Part shown: positions 28,417-36,847 of the stretch, piece after piece | How the letters are laid out: every line of letters begins with the position of its first letter | Position numbering within the stretch: position 1 is the first letter of the stretch | Source: Segatella baroniae DSM 16972 = JCM 13447 | Lineage (GTDB): Bacteria > Bacteroidota > Bacteroidia > Bacteroidales > Bacteroidaceae | Reading direction: 5' to 3' | Assembly: GCF_000426585.1 (NCBI RefSeq) | Contig: NZ_AUFQ01000001.1 | Span: 248,001-312,000, forward strand | Length of the DNA stretch: 64,000 nt | The notes under the pieces: model-generated | Databases searched by the model: none | What the model saw: the letters and a program-made list of their open reading frames with translations, nothing else | What the model was told of the DNA's origin: nothing | Translations under genes and position numbers: made by a program

Positions 28417-29177
28417 GACCGGCGAGGCATTTCAGGGTATTTCCGAAACCAACCGTCCAACCGCAGACGCATGACACCGAAGAAAGCTTCGCTGAAAATG
28501 CCGCCACTCATCTTGCTGGTGCCCTCCCGTCGGTTGACAAAAACCACGGGAACCTCCTTTATCTTGAAGCCTATCTTGTGGGCGGTGAACTTCATCTCTA
28601 TCTGGAAGCCATAGCCCTTGAAGCGCACTTCGTCGAGGGGAATGGTCTCCAACACGCGCCGGCGATAGCAAACGAAGCCCGCCGTGGTGTCGTTCACCCT
28701 GAAACCGGTTACAGTCTGCACATACTTGGAGGCGAAATAGCTCATCAACACGCGGCCCATCGGCCAGTTGACGACATTCACGCCGCTGACATAACGCGAG
28801 CCGATGGCCACATCGTAGCCCTCATCATGGGTGGCGGCATACAGGCGGGGCAGGTCGGCGGGATCGTGACTGAAGTCGGCATCCATCTCAAAGACATACT
28901 CATACGCACGCTGCAACGCCCACTTGAAGCCGGTGATGTAGGCCGTTCCCAAACCCAGTTTGCCCGAACGCTCGACAATGAACAGCCGATCGGAAAACTC
29001 CGTATCAATCAAATGATGAACAATCTTGGCCGTCCCGTCCGGACTTCCATCATCAATCACAAGGATATGAAACACCTTTTGCAAATTAAATACGGCACGG
29101 ATGATATTCTCTATGTTTTCCTTCTCGTTGTAAGTAGGAATAATTACAATACTATCACTTTGATTCATATTGTTCAT
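28413..29177 (-). CDS. Polyprenol-monophosphomannose synthase-like GT2 glycosyltransferase
   Basis: A 254-residue GT-A fold protein of the dolichyl-phosphate mannose synthase type. I-I-P-T-Y-N-E-K-E-N-I, V-I-D-D-G-S-P-D-G-T, the metal-binding E-M-D-A-D-F-S-H-D-P, and G-S-R-Y-V-S-G are all present. It should transfer a sugar from a nucleotide donor to a polyprenyl phosphate for use outside the cytoplasm. It has no C-terminal membrane domain. Two starts are possible (29177 and 29168); the first is used. It is the first gene of an operon with mfd. A repeated promoter-like element lies just upstream. Confidence 0.9.
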   Translation of the reverse strand: MNNMNQSDSIVIIPTYNEKENIENIIRAVFNLQKVFHILVIDDGSPDGTAKIVHHLIDTEFSDRLFIVERSGKLGLGTAYITGFKWALQRAYEYVFEMDADFSHDPADLPRLYAATHDEGYDVAIGSRYVSGVNVVNWPMGRVLMSYFASKYVQTVTGFRVNDTTAGFVCYRRRVLETIPLDEVRFKGYGFQIEMKFTAHKIGFKIKEVPVVFVNRREGTSKMSGGIFSEAFFGVMRLRLDGWFRKYPEMPRRS

Positions 29178-29208
29178 TTTAGTCGTTTAAAAATGTCGAT
29201 AGCGGTTC

Positions 29209-29301
29209 GTGCAGCCTATCTTATGCAAAGATAGTGCAAGCGAGCGCAATGAAAGCTTGCTTTCAAATTGCCGAGTGCAGCCTATCTTATGCAAAGATAG
29301 T
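29209..29301 (-). repeat. Tandem 27-bp direct repeat carrying leftward -7 promoter elements
   Basis: An identical 27-bp sequence (starting GTGCAGCCTATC, ending GCAAAGATAGT on the + strand) occurs at 29209-29235 and 29275-29301. Each copy contains TATCTTTG on the - strand (29226-29233 and 29292-29299), matching TAnnTTTG, upstream of the glycosyltransferase-mfd operon. Each copy is itself a near-palindrome around CTATCTT/AAGATAG. Between them is the palindrome GAAAGCTTGCTTTC. No -33 TTTG at the usual spacing. Confidence 0.75.
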
Positions 29302-29388
29302 CTTTTTTTGATGCACTCGGGATGCGGCAAGCTACTTTTTTATGAAACAATCGATTATTTTTCATGTTTCCAACTAAAAGCCACCGTC

Positions 29389-29498
29389 CTGCAACAAGCC
29401 TGCTTTGAGCCGCCAACCACTATGCTTTGACAAACCAAAAGGCCCCCTTTCGGCGAGCAAAAGCACAGCCATTACGCGCCAAAAGGGCCACGATGGGA
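29389..29498 (+). repeat. 22-bp repeat array C (5 units)
   Basis: Units at 29389-29410, 29411-29432, 29433-29454, 29455-29476 and 29477-29498. Unit 1 is the CAACAAGCCTGCTTT type shared with arrays B and E; later units are more diverged. It lies between divergent genes. The remainder of 29178-29649 holds the direct repeat at 29209-29301 and a -7 element at 29598. Confidence 0.82.
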
Positions 29499-29597
29499 AC
29501 CTCACTCCTTAGCTTCGCAGACGCAAAGAAACCGTTAAATCCCATTACTATAGCTTAAAAAAAGCATACTCGTCGTGCGGGATATCTCCAAACGCAT

Positions 29598-29605
29598 TAC
29601 TTTTG
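29598..29605 (+). promoter_or_regulatory. -7 element TACTTTTG upstream of the thioredoxin-fold gene
   Basis: Fits TAnnTTTG, about 45 bp before the ATG at 29650. No matching -33 element. It argues against a start further upstream at 29575. Confidence 0.5.
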
Positions 29606-29649
29606 TAAAGATTAAAGACAATGAGGATTCACACAAAAAGCCATCGATT

Positions 29650-30900
29650 ATGAACAAGCGAACATTTCTCACGGCAGCGTCGCTGCTCGCATCCGTCTTG
29701 ACAAGTTCGGCCCAGTCCGTCACTTGCCGCGTCACGGGAGAGGTGGCGGATAAAGCCGAAAGGCAAATCCTACTCTATGAACATGGAACCGACCCGCGGA
29801 CGGGCGGCTACATTTCAATAGACATAAAAGATGGACGGTTCTCCTACTTGTTGGAAACCGACATGCTTAAATGCTACGAAGTTGTACTTCGGAACGAATA
29901 CGAAAGAGGGGCCATGCGTGTGGCCGACTTCATTGCAGAGAACGCAGACGTCCATATCACGATTCCCCATGCAAACGATGGGAAGAAGGATGGCTTCCGG
30001 TTCGATTCGGATGGAAAGGAGAATCGCATGAAAGCCAAATATACCGCTTATAAAGATTCGATTTATGCGCTTTACAGTCCAGCGTTCAAGAAGCTGGAGA
30101 GCAGAAGGGACAGCCTGCAAAAGGAGAAACTGTATTTCAAGCCCATCGTCTATGAGATTTACGAGAAGCTGAAATCCGTTCAAGGGGCCAGGAAAGACAG
30201 CTTGCTGAAACAACTACCCAAAGACGTCTTTTCTGAATTGGGAAGCAAAACAGAGGCTGAATACAAGGACTTGGTCGACAGCTCCCATGCAGAAAGGGCC
30301 AAATGGCTTGAAAGCAACCCATGCTTTTACGGCCTCGTGGAAATAAACAAAAACGTCGTTTACAGCAGACTGCCAAGGACACAAGGCAGGTTTACCGCCA
30401 TCTTCCTTGACCACTATCTCGACTTCATGCCCAAGCATCCCTATCACCGGATGGTTGTCGACGGAATTGCCGCCGCGAGATTACAAGTGGGAAAGCCCTA
30501 TATCGACTATGAAGTGCAAGGCCCGACAGGCAAAGCCGTCAAACTGTCATCCTTATATCAAGGGAAAATCATCTTCATCAACATGTGGGCCAGCTGGTGC
30601 GGGCCTTGCAGGCGACATGCCAAGGAGCTCCTTCCTGTTTATGAAAAATACAAGGACAAGGGATTACAGGTGATCGGCATTGCCCGAGAGAACGCCGCCG
30701 AGGCGATGGAAAAAGCCATCAGGCAAGACGGCTATCCATGGCTGAACCTCCTGGAACTCAACGACCGGCACCATGTTTGGCAAAAGAATGGAATCAACAA
30801 CGCCGCCGGCGGCGGTTTCCTCATCGACGATAAAGGGACGATATTGTCCATTTATCCTGAAGCTGACGAATTGGAGAAGATTCTAAAAGAGCGATTATAG
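29650..30900 (+). CDS. Secreted DUF4369 / TlpA-like thiol-disulfide oxidoreductase
   Basis: A 416-residue protein starting at 29650 with signal peptide M-N-K-R-T-F-L-T-A-A-S-L-L-A and a likely cleavage after S-S-A. There is no lipobox Cys. The N-terminal third is DUF4369-like (C-R-V-T-G-E-V-A-D-K-A-E, then G-Y-I-S-I-D-I-K-D-G-R-F). A charged helical middle follows. The C-terminal thioredoxin fold has the active site W-A-S-W-C-G-P-C (about residue 313 on). It should act in the periplasm on disulfides. Such proteins are numerous in Bacteroidetes; the partner is unknown. It appears to be a single-gene unit. Confidence 0.87.
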   Translation: MNKRTFLTAASLLASVLTSSAQSVTCRVTGEVADKAERQILLYEHGTDPRTGGYISIDIKDGRFSYLLETDMLKCYEVVLRNEYERGAMRVADFIAENADVHITIPHANDGKKDGFRFDSDGKENRMKAKYTAYKDSIYALYSPAFKKLESRRDSLQKEKLYFKPIVYEIYEKLKSVQGARKDSLLKQLPKDVFSELGSKTEAEYKDLVDSSHAERAKWLESNPCFYGLVEINKNVVYSRLPRTQGRFTAIFLDHYLDFMPKHPYHRMVVDGIAAARLQVGKPYIDYEVQGPTGKAVKLSSLYQGKIIFINMWASWCGPCRRHAKELLPVYEKYKDKGLQVIGIARENAAEAMEKAIRQDGYPWLNLLELNDRHHVWQKNGINNAAGGGFLIDDKGTILSIYPEADELEKILKERL

Positions 30901-31136
30901 ACTTCGCGCAAGACGAAAGCGCAACGAATGTCGACCGCAAGCGCCCATCATCCAAATGAATCGGCATAAACAGCCATGGCAAAGAACAACGATGGCGCAC
31001 GGCACCCGATTCCCGGAACGCCGATGCGCCTTCGCCATGCGGGAGATGCTATATAAATAAGGTGACGTTTCCACATGGGGAACCCTTGACAGACGGCAAC
31101 ACATTGACAGTAAAAGCCCATTAAAGCCCCACTATT

Positions 31137-31167
31137 TTTGCCGCAATCAAAAAATATCGTATCTTTG
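31137..31167 (+). promoter_or_regulatory. Promoter of serS
   Basis: TTTG at 31137-31140, a 19-bp spacer, then TATCTTTG at 31160-31167: an exact Bacteroidetes promoter. It gives a leader of about 100 nt before serS. The upstream stretch 30901-31136 shows nothing I recognise. Confidence 0.88.
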
Positions 31168-31182
31168 CATATAGTATAACCC

Positions 31183-31224
31183 GTGGACTCCTTGTGGAAA
31201 TGCCGCCAAAGACAAGGATTCCAC
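31183..31224 (+). other. Strong hairpin in the serS leader
   Basis: GTGGACTCCTTGT (31183-31195) pairs with ACAAGGATTCCAC (31212-31224) at 12 of 13 positions around a 16-nt loop. It begins soon after the expected transcription start and is not followed by a T-tract. It may be a regulatory or stabilising leader structure. I find no sign of a T-box. Confidence 0.6.
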
Positions 31225-31272
31225 CCATTATCACGTCACAAGAAAATATAATTAACAAACACAACATTTGTC

Positions 31273-32562
31273 ATGCTTACACTGAAACTCATTCATGAGG
31301 AGACCGAACACGTGATCAAAGGTCTTGAAAAGAAGCATTTTAAAGGTGCCCGCGAAGCTATAGAGAAAGTTCTGGAATATGACAAGATCCGTCGTGAAAC
31401 CCAACAGAAGCTCGACTCCGGCAAACAACAGGCCAATCAGATTTCAAAGCAAATCGGCGCGCTCATGGCACAGGGCAAACACGACGAAGCCAACGCCGGC
31501 AAAGAGCAGGTCGCCGAATTGAAAGCCTTGGGCAAGGCCCTGGAGGACATCCTGTCCCAAACCGAAAAAGACCTCACGGAGCAGCTCTGCCAAATACCGA
31601 ACATCCCATACGACGAGGTTCCCGAAGGAACCGACGCTTCGGGCAACGTGGTTGTGAAAGAAGGAGGCGAAAAGCCCGAGCTGCCCGCCGACGCCTTGTG
31701 CCACTGGGACTTGTTGAAGAAATACAATCTCGTAGACTTTGACCTCGGCGTCAAGGTCACCGGCGCGGGCTTCCCCATCTATATCGGCAAGATGGCCCGT
31801 TTCCAACGCGCCCTGGAAGCATTCTTCCTTGAAGAGGCACGCAAGTCGGGCTATCTGGAAATCCAACCGCCCTACGTGGTCAACGAAGCATCGGGCTATG
31901 GCACGGGCCAGCTGCCCGACAAGGAAGGCCAGATGTATCATGCCAACATGGACAATCTGTTCCTCATTCCCACGGCCGAAGTGCCCGTTACCAACATCTT
32001 CCGCGACGTCATCCTCGACGAGAAGGAACTGCCCATCAAGCGTTGCGCCTATTCGGCATGCTTCCGCAGAGAGGCCGGCAGCTATGGCAAGGACGTGCGT
32101 GGCCTGAACCGACTGCACCAGTTCGACAAGGTTGAGATTGTGAGAATCGACACGCCGCAGCATTCTCGGGAAAGTTTGAAGGAAATGCTGAACCACGTGG
32201 AGGGCTTGCTCCAGAAACTGGAACTCCCCTACCACATTCTGCAACTCTGCGGAGGAGACATGAGCTTCACGTCGGCCATCTGCTACGACTTTGAAACATG
32301 GAGCGCGGCCCAGGGACGCTGGCTGGAAGTTTCTTCCGTATCCAACTTCGACAGCTACCAGGCCAACCGCCTGAAATGCCGCTATCGTCATGCGGAAGGC
32401 AAAAAGATTGAGCTGTGCCACACCTTGAACGGCTCGGCACTGGCATTGCCGCGCATCGTCGCCACCATCATCGAGAACAACCAGACAGAAGACGGAATCA
32501 GAGTTCCGAAGGTCTTGGTTCCCTATTGTGGCTTTGAAATGCTCGACGACAAGAACTTTTAA
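31273..32562 (+). CDS. serS: Serine--tRNA ligase
   Basis: A 429-residue class II synthetase. An N-terminal long antiparallel coiled coil (residues about 30-100, rich in Lys/Glu/Gln) binds tRNA-Ser. The catalytic domain has G-Y-L-E-I-Q-P-P-Y-V-V-N, the T-A-E-V-P-V-T-N motif, motif 2 (A-C-F-R-R-E-A-G-S-Y-G-K-D), and motif 3 region (G-S-A-L-A-L-P-R-I-V-A-T-I-I-E-N). It attaches serine to tRNA-Ser. It heads a transcript with the beta-barrel gene 8 bp downstream. Confidence 0.97.
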   Translation: MLTLKLIHEETEHVIKGLEKKHFKGAREAIEKVLEYDKIRRETQQKLDSGKQQANQISKQIGALMAQGKHDEANAGKEQVAELKALGKALEDILSQTEKDLTEQLCQIPNIPYDEVPEGTDASGNVVVKEGGEKPELPADALCHWDLLKKYNLVDFDLGVKVTGAGFPIYIGKMARFQRALEAFFLEEARKSGYLEIQPPYVVNEASGYGTGQLPDKEGQMYHANMDNLFLIPTAEVPVTNIFRDVILDEKELPIKRCAYSACFRREAGSYGKDVRGLNRLHQFDKVEIVRIDTPQHSRESLKEMLNHVEGLLQKLELPYHILQLCGGDMSFTSAICYDFETWSAAQGRWLEVSSVSNFDSYQANRLKCRYRHAEGKKIELCHTLNGSALALPRIVATIIENNQTEDGIRVPKVLVPYCGFEMLDDKNF

Positions 32563-32570
32563 TCCATGCC

Positions 32571-33194
32571 ATGATGCGGAAATATCTATTTGCAATCATC
32601 CTGTCAGGCATTTCGCTTTATTCTATGGCCCAGCATGCGGTTGGCGTCACCACCGTCAAACCGTATGTGGGGCTAAGCTACGCGGCAATGTTCAATGGCG
32701 ACCTTGATTTCAGAAAAGGGCTGGCGGTAGGCATTGATTTGGAAAAGCGTCTCGCCAAATGGTTTGCGGTCAGTGGCGGATTGGCTTACGCTCCATTGGG
32801 AGGCAGATATAATGACACCTATTCCACCAGCTTTATCTGGAAGCATGACTACATCACCATGCCCATCACGGCAAATTTCTATCCTGTAAGGGGATTGGCA
32901 TTCAAGGTGGGCCTGCAGCCGGGACTGAGTATCGCCAATCGACAGGAAGGCACCGGCAACAGCATGATTGTCATGAGAAATATGGACGGCGATATGAAAT
33001 CGTATGATTTGGCCGCCCCTGTCGCCGTGTCATACGAGCTATACAATATTGTATTGGATGTCCGATGGAATATCGGCCTCATAAGCGTTGGCTCCAGCAA
33101 TCCATGGAGAGGAAGCAGCTCCATGCACGACTCCCATCTCGGCGGAGCCAACTTCGCCTATCAGTTCACCATAGGCTATCAGTTTGAAATGTAA
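32571..33194 (+). CDS. Small outer-membrane beta-barrel protein
   Basis: A 207-residue protein with signal peptide (M-M-R-K-Y-L-F-A-I-I-L-S-G, cleavage near S-M-A/Q). Alternating aromatic and polar residues suggest an eight-strand barrel (for example W-F-A-V-S-G-G-L-A-Y-A-P-L-G-G and Y-E-L-Y-N-I-V-L-D-V-R-W-N). It ends Q-F-T-I-G-Y-Q-F-E-M. It resembles the outer-membrane beta-barrel family (PF13568-like). Function unknown. It follows serS by 8 bp, which looks like simple co-transcription. Confidence 0.78.
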   Translation: MMRKYLFAIILSGISLYSMAQHAVGVTTVKPYVGLSYAAMFNGDLDFRKGLAVGIDLEKRLAKWFAVSGGLAYAPLGGRYNDTYSTSFIWKHDYITMPITANFYPVRGLAFKVGLQPGLSIANRQEGTGNSMIVMRNMDGDMKSYDLAAPVAVSYELYNIVLDVRWNIGLISVGSSNPWRGSSSMHDSHLGGANFAYQFTIGYQFEM

Positions 33195-33250
33195 GGCAGA
33201 CTGGCCTTTCGCTTCCAACGCTTTCCCATCCTACCATTAATACCAGATAT

Positions 33251-35605
33251 ATGATGTATAAAATCGTCCACAAACACCAGTTCTCCGAGAATGTCTTCCG
33301 CTTCGACATAGAAGCTCCCCTGATAGCCAAAAGCAGGAAAGCAGGCAACTTCGTAATCGTCCGCGTAGACAAGAACAGCGAGCGCATGCCACTGACCATT
33401 GCCGACGCCAACCTGCATGAAGGCACCATCACGCTGGTGGTGCAACGCGTGGGGCTTTCGTCAACCAAGTTGTGTGACAAACAGGAAGGCGATACGGTTG
33501 CCGACATTGTGGGACCGCTGGGCAATCCAACCCACATAGAGAATTTCGGAACGGTGGTTTGCGCGGGCGGTGGCGTCGGCGTCGCACCCATGTTGCCGAT
33601 TATCCGTGCGCTGAAGGCGGCGGGCAATCGTGTCCTGTCCGTCCTTGCGGGCCGCAACAAGGATCTCATCATCATGGAAGACGAGGTGCGGGGGAGTTCC
33701 GACGAGACCATCATCATGACAGACGACGGCTCGTATGGCGATAAGGGTGTCGTAACGGTCGGCATTGAGAAATTCATCAATCAGGAACATGTCGACAAGG
33801 TGTTCGCCATCGGCCCTCCCATCATGATGAAGTTCTGCTGTCTGCTCACGCAAAAATACAACATTCCCACCGACGTGTCGCTCAACACAATCATGGTCGA
33901 CGGCACGGGAATGTGCGGCGCATGCCGACTGACGATAGGCGGAAAGACCAAATTTGTGTGCATCGACGGGCCGGAATTCGACGGAGCATTGGTCGACTGG
34001 GATGAGATGTTCAAGCGAATGGGGACTTTCAAGGCTGCCGAAAGGGAGGAAATGGAGCACTATCAGGAACATCTTGAGCAGTCTGAACAACAGAAATACA
34101 AGTCCGAAACCGACATAACGATGGACGTCTCCCCCACCGAGGCCACGATAGAAGAGCTGACCAATCGAGACGCAGAGTGGCGAGTGGAACTTAGAAGAAC
34201 GCTCAAGGGCAAAGAACGCGCAGCCATCAAACGGGTGGTCATGCCGGAACTGGATCCGGAATATCGTGCAACGACCCGGTTGGAAGAAGTCAACCGCGGA
34301 CTGACCAAGGAGATGGCACTCACTGAAGCCAAGCGGTGTCTCGACTGTGCGAAGCCTACCTGCGTGGAAGGTTGCCCAGTCAACATCAACATTCCGTCAT
34401 TCATCAAGAATATTGAGCGAGGCCAATTCCTTGCAGCGGCTAAGGTGTTGAAAGACACGTCGGCCCTTCCTGCGGTCTGCGGTCGTGTTTGTCCACAGGA
34501 AAAGCAGTGCGAAAGCCGCTGCATCCATCACAAAATGAATGGGGAACCGGTCGCCATCGGTTATCTGGAACGATTCGCCGCCGACTATGAAAGGGAGAGT
34601 GGACAGATGGCCCTGCCGGAGATGAGTCCGTCGAATGGCACCAAGGTGGCCGTGGTCGGCTCAGGCCCGGCAGGACTTAGCTTTGCGGGCGACATGGTCA
34701 AGCGGGGCTTCGACGTCTATGTGTTCGAAGCGCTCCACGAGATTGGCGGTGTGCTGAAGTATGGCATTCCGGAGTTTCGTCTGCCCAACCGCATCGTCGA
34801 CGTAGAAATAGAGAATCTACACAAAATGGGTGTCCACTTCCAGACCGACGTAATTATTGGCAAGACGATTTCAATCGACGAACTTGAAGAAAGAGCTTTC
34901 AAAGGCATATTCATCGGCTCAGGTGCCGGATTGCCCAATTTCATGGACATTCCGGGTGAGAACGCCCTCAACGTCATGTCATCGAACGAATATCTGACAA
35001 GGGTCAACTTGATGGACGCAGCCAACCCCAAGACAGACACGCCCATCAATCTGGGCAAGAAAGTGGTGGTGGTCGGTGGTGGCAATACGGCGATGGACTC
35101 CTGCCGCACAGCCAAACGGCTGGGAGCCGACGTCACATTGGTCTACCGTCGCTCCGAAGCCGAAATGCCGGCGCGACTTGAAGAGGTGAAACACGCAAAG
35201 GAGGAAGGCATTCATTTCCTGACTTTGCACAATCCACAAGCATATCTGGCCGATGAAAACGGAGCGGTCAAGGCTGCCGTTCTCGACGTGATGAAACTCG
35301 GCGAACCCGACGCATCGGGCAGACGCCGCCCCGAAACCACGGGGAAGACGATTACGATAGACTGCGACCAGGTCATCGTTGCCGTGGGCGTCAGCCCCAA
35401 CCCACTGGTGCCCAAGAGCATTGCAGGGCTGGAACTTGGCAGGAAGAATACGATTGTCGTAGACGAAACCATGCAAAGTTCCAGAACAAACATCTACGCT
35501 GGAGGCGACATCGTAAGAGGTGGTGCCACCGTCATCCTCGCAATGGGCGACGGGCGGCGGGCGGCGGCCAACATGGCGAAGGCCCTTGCCTGCCTCCAGG
35601 CGTAG
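33251..35605 (+). CDS. Fused NfnA-NfnB-like NADH-dependent ferredoxin:NADP+ oxidoreductase
   Basis: A 784-residue protein joining two subunits. Residues 1-270 resemble the dihydroorotate dehydrogenase electron-transfer/NfnA subunit: an FAD/NAD fold plus a [2Fe-2S] cysteine cluster in G-M-C-G-A-C-R-L and F-V-C-I-D. Residues about 310-784 resemble the NADPH-dependent glutamate synthase small chain/NfnB. They have C-L-D-C-A-K-P-T-C-V-E-G-C-P and G-R-V-C-P-Q-E-K-Q-C-E for two 4Fe-4S clusters, then dinucleotide folds V-V-G-S-G-P-A-G-L and V-V-G-G-G-N-T-A-M-D. No glutamate synthase large chain is nearby. The best reading is an electron-bifurcating transhydrogenase linking NADH, ferredoxin and NADPH; databases often call it gltA/pyrK-like. 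Confidence 0.85.
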   Translation: MMYKIVHKHQFSENVFRFDIEAPLIAKSRKAGNFVIVRVDKNSERMPLTIADANLHEGTITLVVQRVGLSSTKLCDKQEGDTVADIVGPLGNPTHIENFGTVVCAGGGVGVAPMLPIIRALKAAGNRVLSVLAGRNKDLIIMEDEVRGSSDETIIMTDDGSYGDKGVVTVGIEKFINQEHVDKVFAIGPPIMMKFCCLLTQKYNIPTDVSLNTIMVDGTGMCGACRLTIGGKTKFVCIDGPEFDGALVDWDEMFKRMGTFKAAEREEMEHYQEHLEQSEQQKYKSETDITMDVSPTEATIEELTNRDAEWRVELRRTLKGKERAAIKRVVMPELDPEYRATTRLEEVNRGLTKEMALTEAKRCLDCAKPTCVEGCPVNINIPSFIKNIERGQFLAAAKVLKDTSALPAVCGRVCPQEKQCESRCIHHKMNGEPVAIGYLERFAADYERESGQMALPEMSPSNGTKVAVVGSGPAGLSFAGDMVKRGFDVYVFEALHEIGGVLKYGIPEFRLPNRIVDVEIENLHKMGVHFQTDVIIGKTISIDELEERAFKGIFIGSGAGLPNFMDIPGENALNVMSSNEYLTRVNLMDAANPKTDTPINLGKKVVVVGGGNTAMDSCRTAKRLGADVTLVYRRSEAEMPARLEEVKHAKEEGIHFLTLHNPQAYLADENGAVKAAVLDVMKLGEPDASGRRRPETTGKTITIDCDQVIVAVGVSPNPLVPKSIAGLELGRKNTIVVDETMQSSRTNIYAGGDIVRGGATVILAMGDGRRAAANMAKALACLQA

Positions 35606-35672
35606 CCAACAGCATGGGGCCGCTGGGCTGTTGTCGTCCATTTCATATCTGCAAAACAGCATTATATCGTCT

Positions 35673-36842
35673 ATGAAGAAAGTGATTGTCATTCTACTGG
35701 CTTGCTTCCTCGCCGTGCCGGGAAGCGCTCAACGCAAAACGGCAAAAGGCCGCGTCACAGAAGTTGCCCCCAAAAAAGGGAAAGCGACGACAACTGCCAG
35801 AGACTCCCGCAAAAACGAGCACGTGTTGCCAAAGGAGTTGCTTGCTTCGACGGCAAAACTCATGTTTGTTGACAGTATTGTTGTCGAGAAAGACGAGTTC
35901 TACAAATATATTCCATTGCCATCGGAAATCGGCAAATTCATCCCGACAATCCCTTCTGCGCCTGCAAGTCTGGTCGGCAACGCATTCGTAAACGGCCTGG
36001 ACAAGCAATGTTTCTACGCTGCGGGCGACACGACTTCGGCTTCCCTCTTCAGCATGGACCGCCTCACCGATGGTTGGACCCGGCCCCAAAAGGTGGAGGA
36101 TGTCGACAATGGCTTTGACTTGGTTGGATTTCCCTACCAACTCTCTGACGGCATGACGCTGTTCTTCAGCGCAAAAGACAAAAGTACGTTAGGTGGATAT
36201 GACATCTTCATGACACGCTACGACCCGGAGAAAGGTTCCTATCTGACACCAGAGAACTACGGTTTGCCTTTCAATTCTACAGACAACGACTATCTGCTGG
36301 CGATAGATGAACCCGACTCGTTGGGCTGGTTGGTCACCGACCGCCGCCAACCGGAAGGCAAAGTATGTATTTATACCTTCGTCCCGACAAAGGGGCGAAA
36401 GACATACGAAGCCGACAACCTGACAGAAGCACAACTCTACAACTTTGCAATCATACACAGAATAGCCGACACCTGGAAACTGGGCGACCGACAAGCTGCC
36501 TTGGACAGGCTGAGAAGACTCAAGCAACCCAAGTCTGCCGAGCCACTCAAGCATTCTTTGGCTGCCAACGACCATATCGACCATGTGGAGGGGAAAGGCT
36601 TGAAAAGACCTGAGAACGTCAAACGATTGGAGGAATACCGGACGGGCATGCTGCAATTGGCAGAAATGAGGCGGCAATTAGACCGGCTGCGTGATCAATA
36701 CAAGTCCGACGACGGAACTATGAAAGCCTCTGCCAAAGGAAAAATCACAACGTTGGAAAACGGATATATAAAGTTGAGCGGACGCTTAAAACATATTCGT
36801 AAAAGTATCATTAATACCGAAAACAGTCAAATTAACAATTAA
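35673..36842 (+). CDS. Secreted PD40-like repeat protein with C-terminal coiled coil
   Basis: A 389-residue protein starting at 35673 with a clear signal peptide (M-K-K-V-I-V-I-L-L-A-C-F-L-A, cleavage near G-S-A/Q). The upstream extension overlaps the preceding gene and is rejected. The middle contains PD40/WD40-like propeller motifs (L-S-D-G-M-T-L-F-F-S-A-K and L-G-G-Y-D-I-F-M-T-R-Y-D). The last 90 residues are charged and helical, likely coiled coil. Function unknown; such proteins often sit at the cell envelope. It precedes udp by 5 bp, so it leads an operon with udp and mnmE. Confidence 0.75.
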   Translation: MKKVIVILLACFLAVPGSAQRKTAKGRVTEVAPKKGKATTTARDSRKNEHVLPKELLASTAKLMFVDSIVVEKDEFYKYIPLPSEIGKFIPTIPSAPASLVGNAFVNGLDKQCFYAAGDTTSASLFSMDRLTDGWTRPQKVEDVDNGFDLVGFPYQLSDGMTLFFSAKDKSTLGGYDIFMTRYDPEKGSYLTPENYGLPFNSTDNDYLLAIDEPDSLGWLVTDRRQPEGKVCIYTFVPTKGRKTYEADNLTEAQLYNFAIIHRIADTWKLGDRQAALDRLRRLKQPKSAEPLKHSLAANDHIDHVEGKGLKRPENVKRLEEYRTGMLQLAEMRRQLDRLRDQYKSDDGTMKASAKGKITTLENGYIKLSGRLKHIRKSIINTENSQINN

Positions 36843-36847
36843 GAAAC

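Noticed and set aside
33251-35605. Calling this gene a glutamate synthase small chain or pyrK
   Set aside because: Both halves are present in one chain and no partner large subunit or pyrD is adjacent; the Nfn reading explains the fusion better.
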